Counted from the first letter of the stretch, positions 28,501 through 37,343 are shown. The stretch: DNA of 42,233 bases from an uncultured Kordia sp. (GCF_947489565.1 NZ_CANLEA010000035.1:1-42233); one strand, 5' to 3'. Notes: generated by a model not told the origin, from the letters alone. Numbers and translations: made by a program.

Positions 28501-29658
28501 AATAGAGATAAAATCGAAAGAAATTCCTAAGTTTTGTAAAAAGAACTGAATGGTCGTATCTAATGGACCACTATTGGTCAATGTCGTTTGATAGGTTACT
28601 TGTTGATTCCAATCAGATAATACACCAGCTGGTAGCGGATCTATTTGTTCTGTAGCAATGGAAACATCTGTACATGGACATACTGTTGAATCTACCAAAT
28701 CTGTGATTTCTATATTCGATTGATTGGAAGCGGTATTGGCTTCTGCCAGATTAATTTCCGCAAAACTCTGTGCTACTATTAATTCAGATTCAAGACCACA
28801 ATCGCCTTCATTATACTCAAAAACAGCGCTAAATGTTAAGCTTGATTGTGCCGGAAAAATAATTTCCTGACCATACGTATATACAGTTGTTAAAGGTGTA
28901 ATGATAAATGGAGGTCCTGGAAGTGGTCCAAAATCTCCTGGACAGTTAGCACCATTGGTACTTCCAATACATTGTAACGATAGTAATCGCAGTATGGTAT
29001 TCCCGTTCACAGAATTAGAAGCCAAACCTTGCAACAAATTAAAATCATCAATTGGATATTGAATAGTACTGTTATTTGTAATGGTAAATTCAAAGGTAAC
29101 TTGATCGCCCCATGCAGAAATTCCTGTACCCGAAGTTGGGTTTACTTGTAAATATGAAACTGTAAAATCTAATGGAACATAAGTTACATCCATAGAAATG
29201 ATAGACGTATTTCCATCTAGCGAAGTATCAGTAGTTCCATCTGGCGGTGTTATGGTTGCTGTTGTAGAAATTCCTCCAGAAGTCTTTGGCGCTCTTACCA
29301 AAATTCGAATTTGCACACTAGAAGCTGTAGGTAAATTTGGAAGCAACGCTGTAGCAACACCTGTATTTCCATCATACACAAAATTAGTAGCATCTACGGC
29401 ACCACCAACTGCATTCAAACTTTCAAAAGTCAATGCCTCTACATTGGGTGCAAATTGTTGTGAAAATGTAGCATTACTTACATCATTTCCTGAGTTACTT
29501 ATCGTGGTAACATAGTAAAATTCTTGAAAAAGTACAATGTTAGAAATTGGTGTTCCACTAAGGTCAGTAGCTTCAATACTTGCAGATAAATCTGTGGTTT
29601 GAGTCCATCCAACATAAAAACTGAACAAGCAAAAAACGGTTACGTAAAGTTGTTTCAT
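25600..29658 (-). CDS. Giant DUF11-repeat adhesin with gliding-motility type (type B) T9SS C-terminal domain
   Basis: This is a 1352-residue secreted protein. The start at 29658 (MKQLYVTVFCLFSFYVGWTQ) was chosen over an upstream ATG (29685) because it gives the signal peptide directly. Most of the length (30-1265) is a series of Ig-like beta-sandwich repeats of the DUF11 type, with recurring patterns such as ITNNGPDDVENV and ITNNSSEDATNVIIEELLPNGY. An Ig/PKD-like segment (about 1110-1165) precedes the last DUF11 repeat. The C-terminus (about 1265-1352: PSGFSPNDDGVNDVWEI, then VVIFNRWGTIVYKT and PVGTYFYVLKL) is the gliding motility-associated domain (TIGR04131-like) used for T9SS export. It is probably a long surface filament or adhesin; the target is unknown. 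Confidence 0.9.
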   Translation of the reverse strand: MKQLYVTVFCLFSFYVGWTQTTDLSASIEATDLSGTPISNIVLFQEFYYVTTISNSGNDVSNATFSQQFAPNVEALTFESLNAVGGAVDATNFVYDGNTGVATALLPNLPTASSVQIRILVRAPKTSGGISTTATITPPDGTTDTSLDGNTSIISMDVTYVPLDFTVSYLQVNPTSGTGISAWGDQVTFEFTITNNSTIQYPIDDFNLLQGLASNSVNGNTILRLLSLQCIGSTNGANCPGDFGPLPGPPFIITPLTTVYTYGQEIIFPAQSSLTFSAVFEYNEGDCGLESELIVAQSFAEINLAEANTASNQSNIEITDLVDSTVCPCTDVSIATEQIDPLPAGVLSDWNQQVTYQTTLTNSGPLDTTIQFFLQNLGISFDFISITCVSATGGVDCADINFDIGNQFWVVEDFPIPAGATIIIETVVQYMEPDCPTDTVIDSPFRSTVNMLEHVDCAPGDNNEFNTITLPQSMGTDDCVSPDSVSISKTQVSPALPLGSSEDNPIPWGDITYHITINNNNPNDVPLILSDYYGGNSVATGTLQSVTCIETTGTAACIPIPNANIGVELTAIDEVFWEITEAENWILPAQSSITFEVVVNWNPQCSSLVVPVTNAATLNIVGVGAAQTVTETSYLTSCVDLIIQTYPSQATTPINSNFDWIVDITNSITSSTATDAIFTTTVNNAFTITGTPTCTVTSGNATCITTFNVDTTTNEVSGIIPLLDPDATIQIIIPVTAPNFGGSFTNVAEVQPDPANNAESDPSTNISISSVQVLSPSVTKTFTPDEIIATETSLLTFTIENVPGNLAQSGISFTDNLPAGIVLAGDPYWVQSNGATADFVGLTNDDFVGIANLVIPDGVANCTFAVLVTSAVSDLYTNEFANFSNLNNVDASSVLATLNVLPLPPSADLEISLTPNQTEYCEGDDAIFTLTITNNGPDDVENVAVEHYLNTPGFTYVSDNAGGTYTAATGMWELSGISIASAAGSNTFTAEITTTILNVDNSANQYETTAEITATNIIDLDSDVNTSFDVDDLGDSLADDDEIQLQIAVFEIHNDVDLAIENTEVCIGDTTMLVINNPIMTYTYNWYEASNPTQIVFTGTTFETGAVTTDTTYEIEIINENNCPGIAREIVEVTAVSCVDLGIEKVVDIDMPSIGETIQFTITITNNSSEDATNVIIEELLPNGYQYVSHVASNGMYDPNTQLWSITALTAGSSATLTLTVIVVDGDDYSNIVQIIDQAATDINLANNSATAVTFPDCLEIPSGFSPNDDGVNDVWEIACLDNYTDNEVVIFNRWGTIVYKTRNYTNNWNGEANQNVVLFNKNERLPVGTYFYVLKLQGNTIEKTGWIYLNY

Positions 29659-29798
29659 ATTATTATAATGATGGGGGAAATCCAAAAAGGTTGCGTATAC
29701 ATAACAATTAAAGTATAGGAATTACGACATTTTATGTTGTAATAGTTATTTTTGAACCGAAAATGTAACGGAAATTTCAACCGCTTAAATTCATATTG

Positions 29799-30470
29799 AT
29801 GAAACTTTATATTGTGCCAACACCTATCGGAAACCTTCAAGATATGACTTTTAGAGCTATTGAAGTGTTAAAAAGTGTAGATTTTATTTTGGCAGAAGAT
29901 ACACGTACCAGCGGAAAACTCCTGAAGCATTTCGACATTAATACACCTATGTATAGTCACCATATGCACAACGAGCATAAAACGACTGAAGCTTTAGTAC
30001 AACGAATGAAAGCAGGCGAAACTTTTGCCTTAATCAGTGATGCTGGAACGCCCGCAATTTCCGATCCTGGATTTTTATTGACACGTGAATGTATTTCAAA
30101 TAATATTCCAGTAGAGTGTTTGCCTGGTGCAACTGCTTTTGTGCCTGCCTTGGTAAATAGCGGATTGCCCAATGATAAATTTGTCTTTGAAGGTTTTTTG
30201 CCTGTTAAAAAAGGAAGGCAGACACGTTTTAAAATTTTGGCAGAAGAAACGCGTACCATGATTTTTTATGAATCACCACATAAACTCGTCAAAACATTAG
30301 GACATTTTTGTGAATACTTTGGCGAAGACCGACAGGTTTCTGTGTCTCGCGAATTGACCAAACTCTACGAAGAAAATATTCGTGGTACCGCGAAAGAAGT
30401 CTTAGCTCATTATCAAAACAAAGCTCCTAAAGGTGAAATTGTAGTTATTGTGGAAGGAAAAGGGAAATAG
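29799..30470 (+). CDS. rsmI: 16S rRNA (cytidine(1402)-2'-O)-methyltransferase
   Basis: This is a 223-residue SAM-dependent methyltransferase of the tetrapyrrole methylase fold that 2'-O-methylates C1402 of 16S rRNA. Visible signatures are LYIVPTPIGNLQDMTFRAIEVL at the start, ILAEDTRTSGKLL, ALISDAGTPAISDPG (SAM loop) and IFYESPHKL. It lacks the C-terminal extension of the E. coli protein, as is usual in Bacteroidota. The ATG at 29799 is preferred over a TTG one codon upstream. The stop is followed within 10 bp by dispersed repeat units. Confidence 0.95.
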   Translation: MKLYIVPTPIGNLQDMTFRAIEVLKSVDFILAEDTRTSGKLLKHFDINTPMYSHHMHNEHKTTEALVQRMKAGETFALISDAGTPAISDPGFLLTRECISNNIPVECLPGATAFVPALVNSGLPNDKFVFEGFLPVKKGRQTRFKILAEETRTMIFYESPHKLVKTLGHFCEYFGEDRQVSVSRELTKLYEENIRGTAKEVLAHYQNKAPKGEIVVIVEGKGK

Positions 30471-30476
30471 TTTTTT

Positions 30477-30560
30477 TAGACTCGCTTTCGCTTTTAGACT
30501 ACTGTCGTTGTTAGAATTTTAGACTCACTTCACTTTTAGACACGTTATCACTTTAGATTT
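30477..30560 (+). repeat. TTAG-rich dispersed repeat units after rsmI
   Basis: Four units of the family, each with TTTTAGAC or TTAGA and a CGCTTTCGC-like, CTGTCGTTG or CACTTCAC core, start 6 bp after the rsmI stop codon. They open a 604-bp gene-free stretch (30471-31074). Confidence 0.65.
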
Positions 30561-30628
30561 TAGAATTCTTTGGAAAAGAAACAAGACCTTTAGAGTCAAA
30601 ATTCTAGACATTTTCACAGTAAAACCTT

Positions 30629-30919
30629 GATTTTAAAATAGATATCGATACAATTTTTCTTCATTTTATTACGAAAAATCACTCGATCAGACGATTTAGA
30701 AAAAGACAGAATTTCGTCATACTTAACTTGATTCAGTATCGCATAAGAGTGAGAAATAATTTAAAATTTAGCATTCAACATAACAACAAACGTTAGCGAG
30801 AGTTTTACAACTGATGCCGCCAAACAAGCTTGAAACGTATTGAGTATTTTCAAAAGAAAACTCTGTGTATACTTCAAAGTGGATTCCGCAATAAATGCGG
30901 AATGACACAAGAGTAAACA
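30629..30919 (-). repeat. Dispersed intergenic cassette, right copy (inverted relative to 3-292)
   Basis: Read on the minus strand this segment repeats the modules of 3-292 in the same order: module A (30919-30846) with hairpin arms ATTCCGCA and TGCGGAAT around 30883-30903, module B (about 30855-30785) and module C (30724-30629). The module C core at 30639-30692 matches 230-283 at 52 of 54 positions. The two copies bracket about 30.3 kb in opposite orientation. Confidence 0.8.
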
Positions 30920-31014
30920 TCGGTGAATTCGTGATTAAAAAAGAATAAGAGAAAAATACAAGAGTGAGAACAATCTAAAATTCAACACTTAGCATTCAAC
31001 ATAACAAAAGAACA

Positions 31015-31077
31015 AGTCTAAAAGCAAAGCGATCTAATATCTAATAGCGATAGCGGTCTAACAGCAAAGCAAATCTA
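31015..31077 (-). repeat. TTAG-rich dispersed repeat supplying the methyltransferase stop codon
   Basis: Inverted units (GTCTAAAAGC, GATCTAATATCTAATAGCG, GGTCTAACAGC, AAATCTAAAA) run to 31080. The TAG stop of the methyltransferase gene (31075-31077 on the minus strand) is the first TTAGA of the array. Confidence 0.65.
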
Positions 31078-31749
31078 AAAAACAGTATACAAAGTCGTCA
31101 CAATCACACCTTTTCCGTTCTTTGGAACTATTGATAGCAATTGTTTTTCTTCTTTTACTTTAAAATGAAATGGAGCTGCTAACAAATCTATGCCACTTTG
31201 TTTTTTGAGTCGAATGCCTTGTCCTGAAATAATATCTTTATTTGGAATAAAACTTCCATTCGGTAGATGTTCTGTGAGAATTACATACGGATACTTTTCT
31301 AACTTTCGCACCACTTTTTCCACCTCAGCGTTTGATAAATGTTGCAATACTTGTCGTACCAGAGCACAATCAGCAATTGGTAAGGCATCAACAGCAATAT
31401 CCAAACAGTGAAACGTTACACTTTCAGCAGAAAACTTTTTTGTATTGCGTACAATTAAATCAGGAACAATATCTACAGCAATGTATGTTGAAGCATATGT
31501 AATCAATTCTTTTCCAACATTAAAATCGCCACAACCCAAATCGCAAACGATCAGCGGTTTTTCAACAGAAGTCAAAAACGAGCGTACAACTTCTACATAC
31601 GGATTCACTAGCTCAGGATCGTGAGAACCTTCACCAGAATAAAAATCTGCATTTCCTTTTCCCCAAAGATGTAACTCATAAACCTGTTCCATAGCAGCTT
31701 TGGTTGGCCAAGGTTTCTTTCTTTTTTTGCTTGCGTTTTCATCATTCAT
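31075..31749 (-). CDS. Class I SAM-dependent methyltransferase
   Basis: This is a 224-residue soluble protein. The SAM-binding glycine motif is VCDLGCGDFNVGKEL (about 93-107), followed by the acidic residue of motif II in YIAVDIVPDLI. DIAVDALPIADCALVRQVLQHLSNAEV forms motif III and the helix after it, typical of methyltransferases that act on small molecules. The N-terminus is basic (NASKKRKKPWPTK). The acceptor cannot be predicted. The gene is isolated, ends inside dispersed repeat DNA and has a divergent T9SS gene 157 bp upstream, whose operator (site B) lies about 50 bp before this gene's start. Confidence 0.82.
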   Translation of the reverse strand: MNDENASKKRKKPWPTKAAMEQVYELHLWGKGNADFYSGEGSHDPELVNPYVEVVRSFLTSVEKPLIVCDLGCGDFNVGKELITYASTYIAVDIVPDLIVRNTKKFSAESVTFHCLDIAVDALPIADCALVRQVLQHLSNAEVEKVVRKLEKYPYVILTEHLPNGSFIPNKDIISGQGIRLKKQSGIDLLAAPFHFKVKEEKQLLSIVPKNGKGVIVTTLYTVF

Positions 31750-31799
31750 ACAAACAAATATAACGATAAGACCGCATTTTCACCTTTTCGAAAATTTGG

Positions 31800-31886
31800 T
31801 TAGTCAACAGAAAATTGCATTTCGTCTACAGTTAAACTGATAGCACCGACGATCGCGTTTTTCCCTTTTTTGAGTTTCTAGATTTG
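31800..31886 (+). promoter_or_regulatory. LytTR-like operator and -7 box (site B)
   Basis: Direct repeats TTAGTCAAC (31800-31808) and TTCGTCTAC (31821-31829) are 21 bp apart, separated by a segment with GAAAATTGCA. Fifty bp after the second site begins TAGATTTG (31879-31886), an exact TAnnTTTG -7 element. No TTG -33 element is visible, as expected for an activator-dependent promoter. The gene starts 78 bp after the operator. Confidence 0.68.
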
Positions 31887-31906
31887 TGATGTAAATAACA
31901 AACGTC

Positions 31907-34483
31907 ATGAAGAATATACTACTATTTTTAAGTATCCTTACTACAGCAATTACAAACGCTCAAAACGAACCATTTAACTGCGTTTATAATGCATATTTGT
32001 TTCAATATAATGATGTCTATTCAATTGATTTAGCTTCTGGAAGTTCATTTCTAGTAGCGGAGAATGTAACCTCAGGAAATATCAATGCAGCAGCCTACAA
32101 TCCTACAGATGGATATATTTGGGGCTCGTTAACATCTCCCGCAAAAACCATTGTACGAATTGGTGAAGACTTTCAAACAACCACTTATTATGTAGACGAA
32201 TTGCCTTCTTCAAACAGATACGTTGGCGATGTAAGTGCTACAGGAGTTTATCACTTAAAAGGAGGCGGAACAACCTATTATAAAATTGACGTAGATCCTA
32301 ATTCAGAAACCTACACACAACATTTAAGTACAGAAACTTTATCGCAAAACATAAATATTCATGATTGGGCATTTAATGCAGTTGATAATATGTTATATAC
32401 GGTTGAAAAAGGATCTAATAAACTATACAGAATTAACCCAAATACAAATACAGTACAATCATTAGGTACAGTTCCTATTTTATCAGGTTTAAATTATACC
32501 TATGGCGCTGTATATTTTGATGCTTCTGGACGTTTTTATGTATCTGCCAATCAAACAGGAACTATATATGTAATTCAAGCCGTACAAGATTTAAACGGTA
32601 GTAACGGAATGGTTTCTAATTTGTTTGCTTTTGGACCATCAAGTGCTAGTAATGATGGTGCACGTTGTCCAACAGCGCCAGTAGCTCAGGAAATTTGTGA
32701 TAATGGTATTGATGATGACGGCGATGGTTTGATTGATTGTCAAGATCCTTCTTGCTCAGGTTATGGCGAATGCGAAGTGATCAATCCAGAATCTTCTGGT
32801 GGAAATGAAGGTGGATTGGAAAGCAATGGAAGATTGTCTGATGCTATCAACAAACGTAATTACAATCGTGCAAAAACCAGCTTTAAGTTTGATAGAAGAA
32901 ATGCACCAAAAGTATTAAGATCACAGTTTTATGCAGAATCGAATCCAAATGGTTTTGAATTGCAAGACTTTATTCCATTAGATATTATCAATGAAGATGA
33001 CGCCATCGAGTCTACTCCAGCAGATTTGGTAAACATTACCAATGCTACAGAAATTTATTCGGTAGATTATATCAAAGGAGACAACTCCGTAGCTTCAATC
33101 TTAGCTTTAAAAACAGAAAATGGTGTATATGAACACACAAAGTATATTTGCGATCGTTTGCTCGGCGCAGAATTGATTTCAGTATCAACTATTGATATCA
33201 ACGGACAACAGTTTATAAAATCGCTTATAAAAAACACAGACAATACTGTTGAATTCGTACTAAGTCTTTCGGCAAAAGTAGTGAATAACGATCTGAATTT
33301 TGCTGTAGAAAGTCACTGGAATCTAGACAAATATGAAAGCGATGTAACGTTTTACAACTTTCAAATCTGGTCAAATTCTTTGGATGATTTATACCTTTTG
33401 GGAGAAGAAGTATTGAACTTATTAAGTGTTCAAAAACCAATTTCAGACTATAACAATTCTACGCCACCAACAGTTTTTGTGCGCAAAGGAACCTACGAAA
33501 ATGGTGCGCTCGATTTACAAATCATCAACACAAACGCTACATCAACCGTTGCTTTTGATGCAGGATATAGAACTACGGAAACGAATGAGTTTGACACTAT
33601 GAGTTCATCATTAGACTTGAACGGAAATTACATTACCAACTTGCAAGTGCCAACAGGAAACTTATTTGATATAGGATTTAGAATTGGCGATGGCGTTGCT
33701 ACTCCAGACGATTTATTTATGTCTGATGGTCCTTGGGGAATTGATGATTCGCAAGAAAGCACTACCGTATTGAATTATGAGATTTCACCAAATGATTTCG
33801 AATTTGATGCAGATGTATTTCCAATCGAAAGAAACATAGCATTACATGCAACTACAAGCACTTATTTTGCAGCATACAGAGCCTTGACACCAAGATTCAA
33901 AGCAGTCGATTTAACCGATTATAATACGTTCAACTTTACAGCGAGCGGAACAGGAAAACTCGAAATTGCATTTGTAAAGGCAAGTATTAGCAATTGGGAA
34001 GCACAACCTAAAACACTCATTACACTTACAGATACTGATCAAGAATATAACATTCCAATTTCAAATTTATCATCCACAACAAATGACAATATAGCTTTAA
34101 ACGATGTGAAAACTATCGTATTCACCATCGCTTCCGAAAACGGACAACTTATTACACGTACAATAGACGTATCACATTTATATTTCTCAAGTGAAAGCAC
34201 TTTAAGTGTTTTAGATATTGAAAACGAAACAAAAGCGATCTCAGCGGTTCCAAATCCGATGACATCGAAAACAAACATCCTATTTACTGCAAAGCAATCC
34301 GAGGACGTACAATTAGTTGTTTATGACCAAGTAGGCAAGGTAGTTTATACAATAAAGGTTAGCACCGAAGTTGGTCAAAACACAATCCCCCTAAACCGAA
34401 ATAATTGGCGTCCTGGATTGTATTTCTGTAAAATAGCAGGAAACAAACAAACCTACAAAACCCTAAAACTCATAGTTAAATAA
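31907..34483 (+). CDS. T9SS-secreted protein: propeller-like N-terminal module on a scaffold shared with the next gene
   Basis: This is an 858-residue protein with a signal peptide (1-18, ending TNAQ). Residues 25-255 look like a DUF6923-type beta-propeller (repeated NPTDGYIWG, NAVDNMLYTV and YFDASGRFYV turns). A MopE-like calcium loop, EICDNGIDDDGDGLIDC, follows at about 262-278. From GGLESNGRLSDAINKRNYNRA (about 300) to the end it is clearly homologous to the neighbour at 34757, including YxFxIWxxS and DGPWGID motifs. The last 80 residues are a type A T9SS sorting domain (AVPNPMTSKTNILFTA to LKLIVK). It should be exported and surface-attached or released. Its promoter has the same operator as the neighbour and the REC-GT2 gene, which suggests a matrix or surface role. 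Confidence 0.88.
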   Translation: MKNILLFLSILTTAITNAQNEPFNCVYNAYLFQYNDVYSIDLASGSSFLVAENVTSGNINAAAYNPTDGYIWGSLTSPAKTIVRIGEDFQTTTYYVDELPSSNRYVGDVSATGVYHLKGGGTTYYKIDVDPNSETYTQHLSTETLSQNINIHDWAFNAVDNMLYTVEKGSNKLYRINPNTNTVQSLGTVPILSGLNYTYGAVYFDASGRFYVSANQTGTIYVIQAVQDLNGSNGMVSNLFAFGPSSASNDGARCPTAPVAQEICDNGIDDDGDGLIDCQDPSCSGYGECEVINPESSGGNEGGLESNGRLSDAINKRNYNRAKTSFKFDRRNAPKVLRSQFYAESNPNGFELQDFIPLDIINEDDAIESTPADLVNITNATEIYSVDYIKGDNSVASILALKTENGVYEHTKYICDRLLGAELISVSTIDINGQQFIKSLIKNTDNTVEFVLSLSAKVVNNDLNFAVESHWNLDKYESDVTFYNFQIWSNSLDDLYLLGEEVLNLLSVQKPISDYNNSTPPTVFVRKGTYENGALDLQIINTNATSTVAFDAGYRTTETNEFDTMSSSLDLNGNYITNLQVPTGNLFDIGFRIGDGVATPDDLFMSDGPWGIDDSQESTTVLNYEISPNDFEFDADVFPIERNIALHATTSTYFAAYRALTPRFKAVDLTDYNTFNFTASGTGKLEIAFVKASISNWEAQPKTLITLTDTDQEYNIPISNLSSTTNDNIALNDVKTIVFTIASENGQLITRTIDVSHLYFSSESTLSVLDIENETKAISAVPNPMTSKTNILFTAKQSEDVQLVVYDQVGKVVYTIKVSTEVGQNTIPLNRNNWRPGLYFCKIAGNKQTYKTLKLIVK

Positions 34484-34531
34484 TGGTATAAGATTTTTTT
34501 TCATGGTGATAATTTTTATTGGTTAATTAAG

Positions 34532-34563
34532 AAAAGGCAAAAGAAGTGATTCTTTTGCCTTTT
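34532..34563 (+). terminator. Terminator of the first T9SS paralogue
   Basis: The arms AAAAGGCAAAAGAA (34532-34545) and TTCTTTTGCCTTTT (34550-34563) are perfectly complementary around a 4-nt loop and end in T residues. A near copy follows the second paralogue at 37253-37285. Confidence 0.88.
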
Positions 34564-34649
34564 TTATGCTATTAAAACATTGTTTATACGATTTAAAAAA
34601 CGCTTGAAACACCTTTATTTATTGGCTTTGTAGAGTTTTACAAAAATGG

Positions 34650-34736
34650 TTAGTCTGAAGAAAATTGCATTTCATCTACACTTAAAATGATCGTGCCGTG
34701 AATCGGGTTTTTCGAAGTTTTCAGTCCCTAGCTTTG
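34650..34736 (+). promoter_or_regulatory. LytTR-like operator and -7 box (site C)
   Basis: Direct repeats TTAGTCTGA (34650-34658) and TTCATCTAC (34671-34679) are 21 bp apart, with GAAAATTGCA between them as in site B. TAGCTTTG (34729-34736) begins 50 bp after the second site, and the gene starts 78 bp after the operator. The geometry is identical to site B, although the sequence between operator and -7 box has diverged. Confidence 0.68.
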
Positions 34737-34756
34737 TAATATAAATACAGAATATT

Positions 34757-37210
34757 ATGAAAAAACTACTACTACTTTTAAGCATATTTGCTACGGCAAC
34801 CACCATCGCACAGAACTATCAATATTTAGGTGATTTTACTTCTAACGGAACACCCCTATATTTAGAAACTCCAGGAGATAATGTTTCGGTAGAGACACAA
34901 GAAATGATTAGCAATTCTCTCCCAGAAAGCTATCCTGTTCCAGATTACAATCCGCATTATATTTCGTCTGGTTATGATACTGATTTAAGTATCAATCAAA
35001 CTGCCGATGTTTGGGTAACCTTTATCAGTGAAGGTGCTGGTTACAGAAATGTATTAGGGTTTTACACATATGATCTTAACAATCCTCCAACAACAGCTCC
35101 AAGTAACGAAGACATCACCATTATTTTTCCAAATGCTTCTGCTTTAGGAAGCGGCGGCGGATTGCAAGTTGGTGACAAGGTAAAAATCGGAACTTTTGAA
35201 GCAGGAACAGGAATTGGTTGGGTTTTATTAGCAAACGCATGGAGTTCAAGCGCAAGTACGGTTGGAACAGGTTTGTGGAAATTATATTCTAACCCAGATT
35301 ATAACCCAGAAGCTGATCCAAATTTACGTTACCATAATGTATTATTAAACGATCCAGATAATGAACGTATTATTCTTGGTTTTGAAGACATTCGTCGCGA
35401 CTATGGTTCTTGTGATAATGATTTTAACGATGCTATTTTTTATGTAACTGCAAATCCTTATAGCGCATTAAAAACGACCAATTACGCCGATGTAGAAAGT
35501 TCTTCAAATGTGACTTCAGCTTATGATGGCGGATTGGAAAGTAATGGAAATCTAGCAGGTTTAATAGCACAACGCAACCTAAGAAGAACACAAACTGGAG
35601 ATTCGCAAAATCAAAAACAGTTACAAGCATTTTTTGATAAGCAAACCTATGTTTCCGAAAATCCAGAAAGTGACACAAATTTAGATTCTTATTTACCAGA
35701 TACAGGCATGTTCGGCACCGAAACTGCACACATATCAAGTCCAACAGATTTACTAGAAATAACAAATGCTTCAGAAATATTTGCTTTGGATATGTATCAA
35801 GAAAACACACGTGTTTCTGCGGTATTGGCAACGGCTACGGAAGGTGCTATTTACGATCATTCTAAAGTTATTTGTGACCGATTGAATAATTCATCGCTAG
35901 AAGATGTGCGAACAGTAATTGTAAGAGGTCATCAACTCATCAGTGCTAAAATAAAAAGACCTACAGGCGAAACGGAATATACATTGAGTTTCTCTGTAAA
36001 ATTAGGCGAAGCCGCTAATGAATTGTATAGTTTCTGGAATATTGCGCAATATCCTGAAGGTGATTATTTCAATTTTCAAATTTGGGGAAGCTCATTCTCG
36101 CAAGTATTTACGATAGGAAACCATATTATTGATACACTTACGCTAGAAAAGCCATTGAACAGTCAAATTGTAAATGATGTCATTCCACCAGTATTTGTAA
36201 GTTCTGGTTATTATACGAACGGAAACATTCATTTAAACCTCATCAATAAAGTAAATGCAACTTCTTTTTTATTTGATGCAAACATGGCAGCTAACGAAGT
36301 TTCCGAACGCACTAGCATTTCACAAAATGTTTCTTTAACTGGAGACTGGAATGATACTGTAACCATTGCGACAGGACAGTTGTTTGATATTGGACTCTCC
36401 TTAAGTACAGACGTTTCTGCTCAGCAAGATGCTTTGTATTTAGCTGATGGACCTTGGGGGATTGATTACCAAGAAGACAATGTAATCGTCAATAATTTTT
36501 CGGTAGATAATACAACAGTAGAAGATCTCGAAAACACCTATGAAGTGGAAAGACAAGCAACAGTTTCTGGACAAGTACAAGGAACTATCAATTTGTTCAG
36601 ACATGTATTACCAGGCGATCAAACCTTAGATGTAAGTATGTATGATGCTTTTCAATTTAACATTACCAACTCGCAACCTGTGGAAATTATCTTATTACAA
36701 GAAGGTTTAACCGATTGGAACAACCGTTACAGAGTAACCATTTCACAAAATAATACCGAAACCATGTATCGCATTCCGTTCAATGAATTTGAAGATGGTA
36801 ATGGAAATCCGGCAGATATAAGCAATGTAAAAACCATCATATTTTCAACACAAGGCGATTATCACAGTTACACACCATTTAACATACAAGTACATACTGC
36901 GCGTTTTGGGATGGAAAACACACTTGATATCGCTGAATATGAAATAGAAGCTGCAACAAACAAAATATTGGCTGTGCCTAATCCAATGACAACACAAACT
37001 CAAATACAATTCACAGCCAAACAATCCGAGGACGTACAATTGCTGATGTATGACCAAGTAGGCAAGGTAGTTTATACAACAAAGGTTAAAAGCCAAATTG
37101 GTCAAAACACGGTTTCCCTAAGCCGAAATAACCTGCGTCCCGGATTGTATTTCTGCAACCTAAGCAGTCGTACTCAAACCTACAAAACCCTAAAACTCAT
37201 AGTTAAATAA
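34757..37210 (+). CDS. T9SS-secreted protein: DUF4114 module on the shared scaffold
   Basis: This is an 817-residue protein with a signal peptide (1-18, TTIAQ). Residues 60-235 hold a DUF4114 domain, with VWVTFISEGAGYRNVLGFYTY, GDKVKIGTFEAGTGIGWVL and ILGFEDIRRDYGSCDNDFNDAIF; the aspartate-rich end suggests calcium binding. From GGLESNGNLAGLIAQRNLRR (about 255) to the end it matches the preceding paralogue, with ADGPWGID and the type A T9SS sorting domain. The last 200 bp and the 3' flank are nearly identical at DNA level to those of the paralogue. A tandem duplication in which only the N-terminal ligand or calcium module was exchanged is the simplest reading. Confidence 0.88.
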   Translation: MKKLLLLLSIFATATTIAQNYQYLGDFTSNGTPLYLETPGDNVSVETQEMISNSLPESYPVPDYNPHYISSGYDTDLSINQTADVWVTFISEGAGYRNVLGFYTYDLNNPPTTAPSNEDITIIFPNASALGSGGGLQVGDKVKIGTFEAGTGIGWVLLANAWSSSASTVGTGLWKLYSNPDYNPEADPNLRYHNVLLNDPDNERIILGFEDIRRDYGSCDNDFNDAIFYVTANPYSALKTTNYADVESSSNVTSAYDGGLESNGNLAGLIAQRNLRRTQTGDSQNQKQLQAFFDKQTYVSENPESDTNLDSYLPDTGMFGTETAHISSPTDLLEITNASEIFALDMYQENTRVSAVLATATEGAIYDHSKVICDRLNNSSLEDVRTVIVRGHQLISAKIKRPTGETEYTLSFSVKLGEAANELYSFWNIAQYPEGDYFNFQIWGSSFSQVFTIGNHIIDTLTLEKPLNSQIVNDVIPPVFVSSGYYTNGNIHLNLINKVNATSFLFDANMAANEVSERTSISQNVSLTGDWNDTVTIATGQLFDIGLSLSTDVSAQQDALYLADGPWGIDYQEDNVIVNNFSVDNTTVEDLENTYEVERQATVSGQVQGTINLFRHVLPGDQTLDVSMYDAFQFNITNSQPVEIILLQEGLTDWNNRYRVTISQNNTETMYRIPFNEFEDGNGNPADISNVKTIIFSTQGDYHSYTPFNIQVHTARFGMENTLDIAEYEIEAATNKILAVPNPMTTQTQIQFTAKQSEDVQLLMYDQVGKVVYTTKVKSQIGQNTVSLSRNNLRPGLYFCNLSSRTQTYKTLKLIVK

Positions 37211-37252
37211 TGGTAGTGATTTTTTCATGGTGATTAAATTTGGTTAATTAAG

Positions 37253-37285
37253 AAAAGGCAAAAAGATTGGATTCTTTTGCCTTTT
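37253..37285 (+). terminator. Terminator of the second T9SS paralogue
   Basis: The arms AAAAGGCAAAA (37253-37263) and TTTTGCCTTTT (37275-37285) form a hairpin followed by T residues. It is the duplicated counterpart of the terminator at 34532-34563. Confidence 0.85.
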
Positions 37286-37343
37286 TTGTTGTTTGTAAAA
37301 AGTTTAATTTCGAATCTATTTTAAGCATTAAAAAATTAACATC

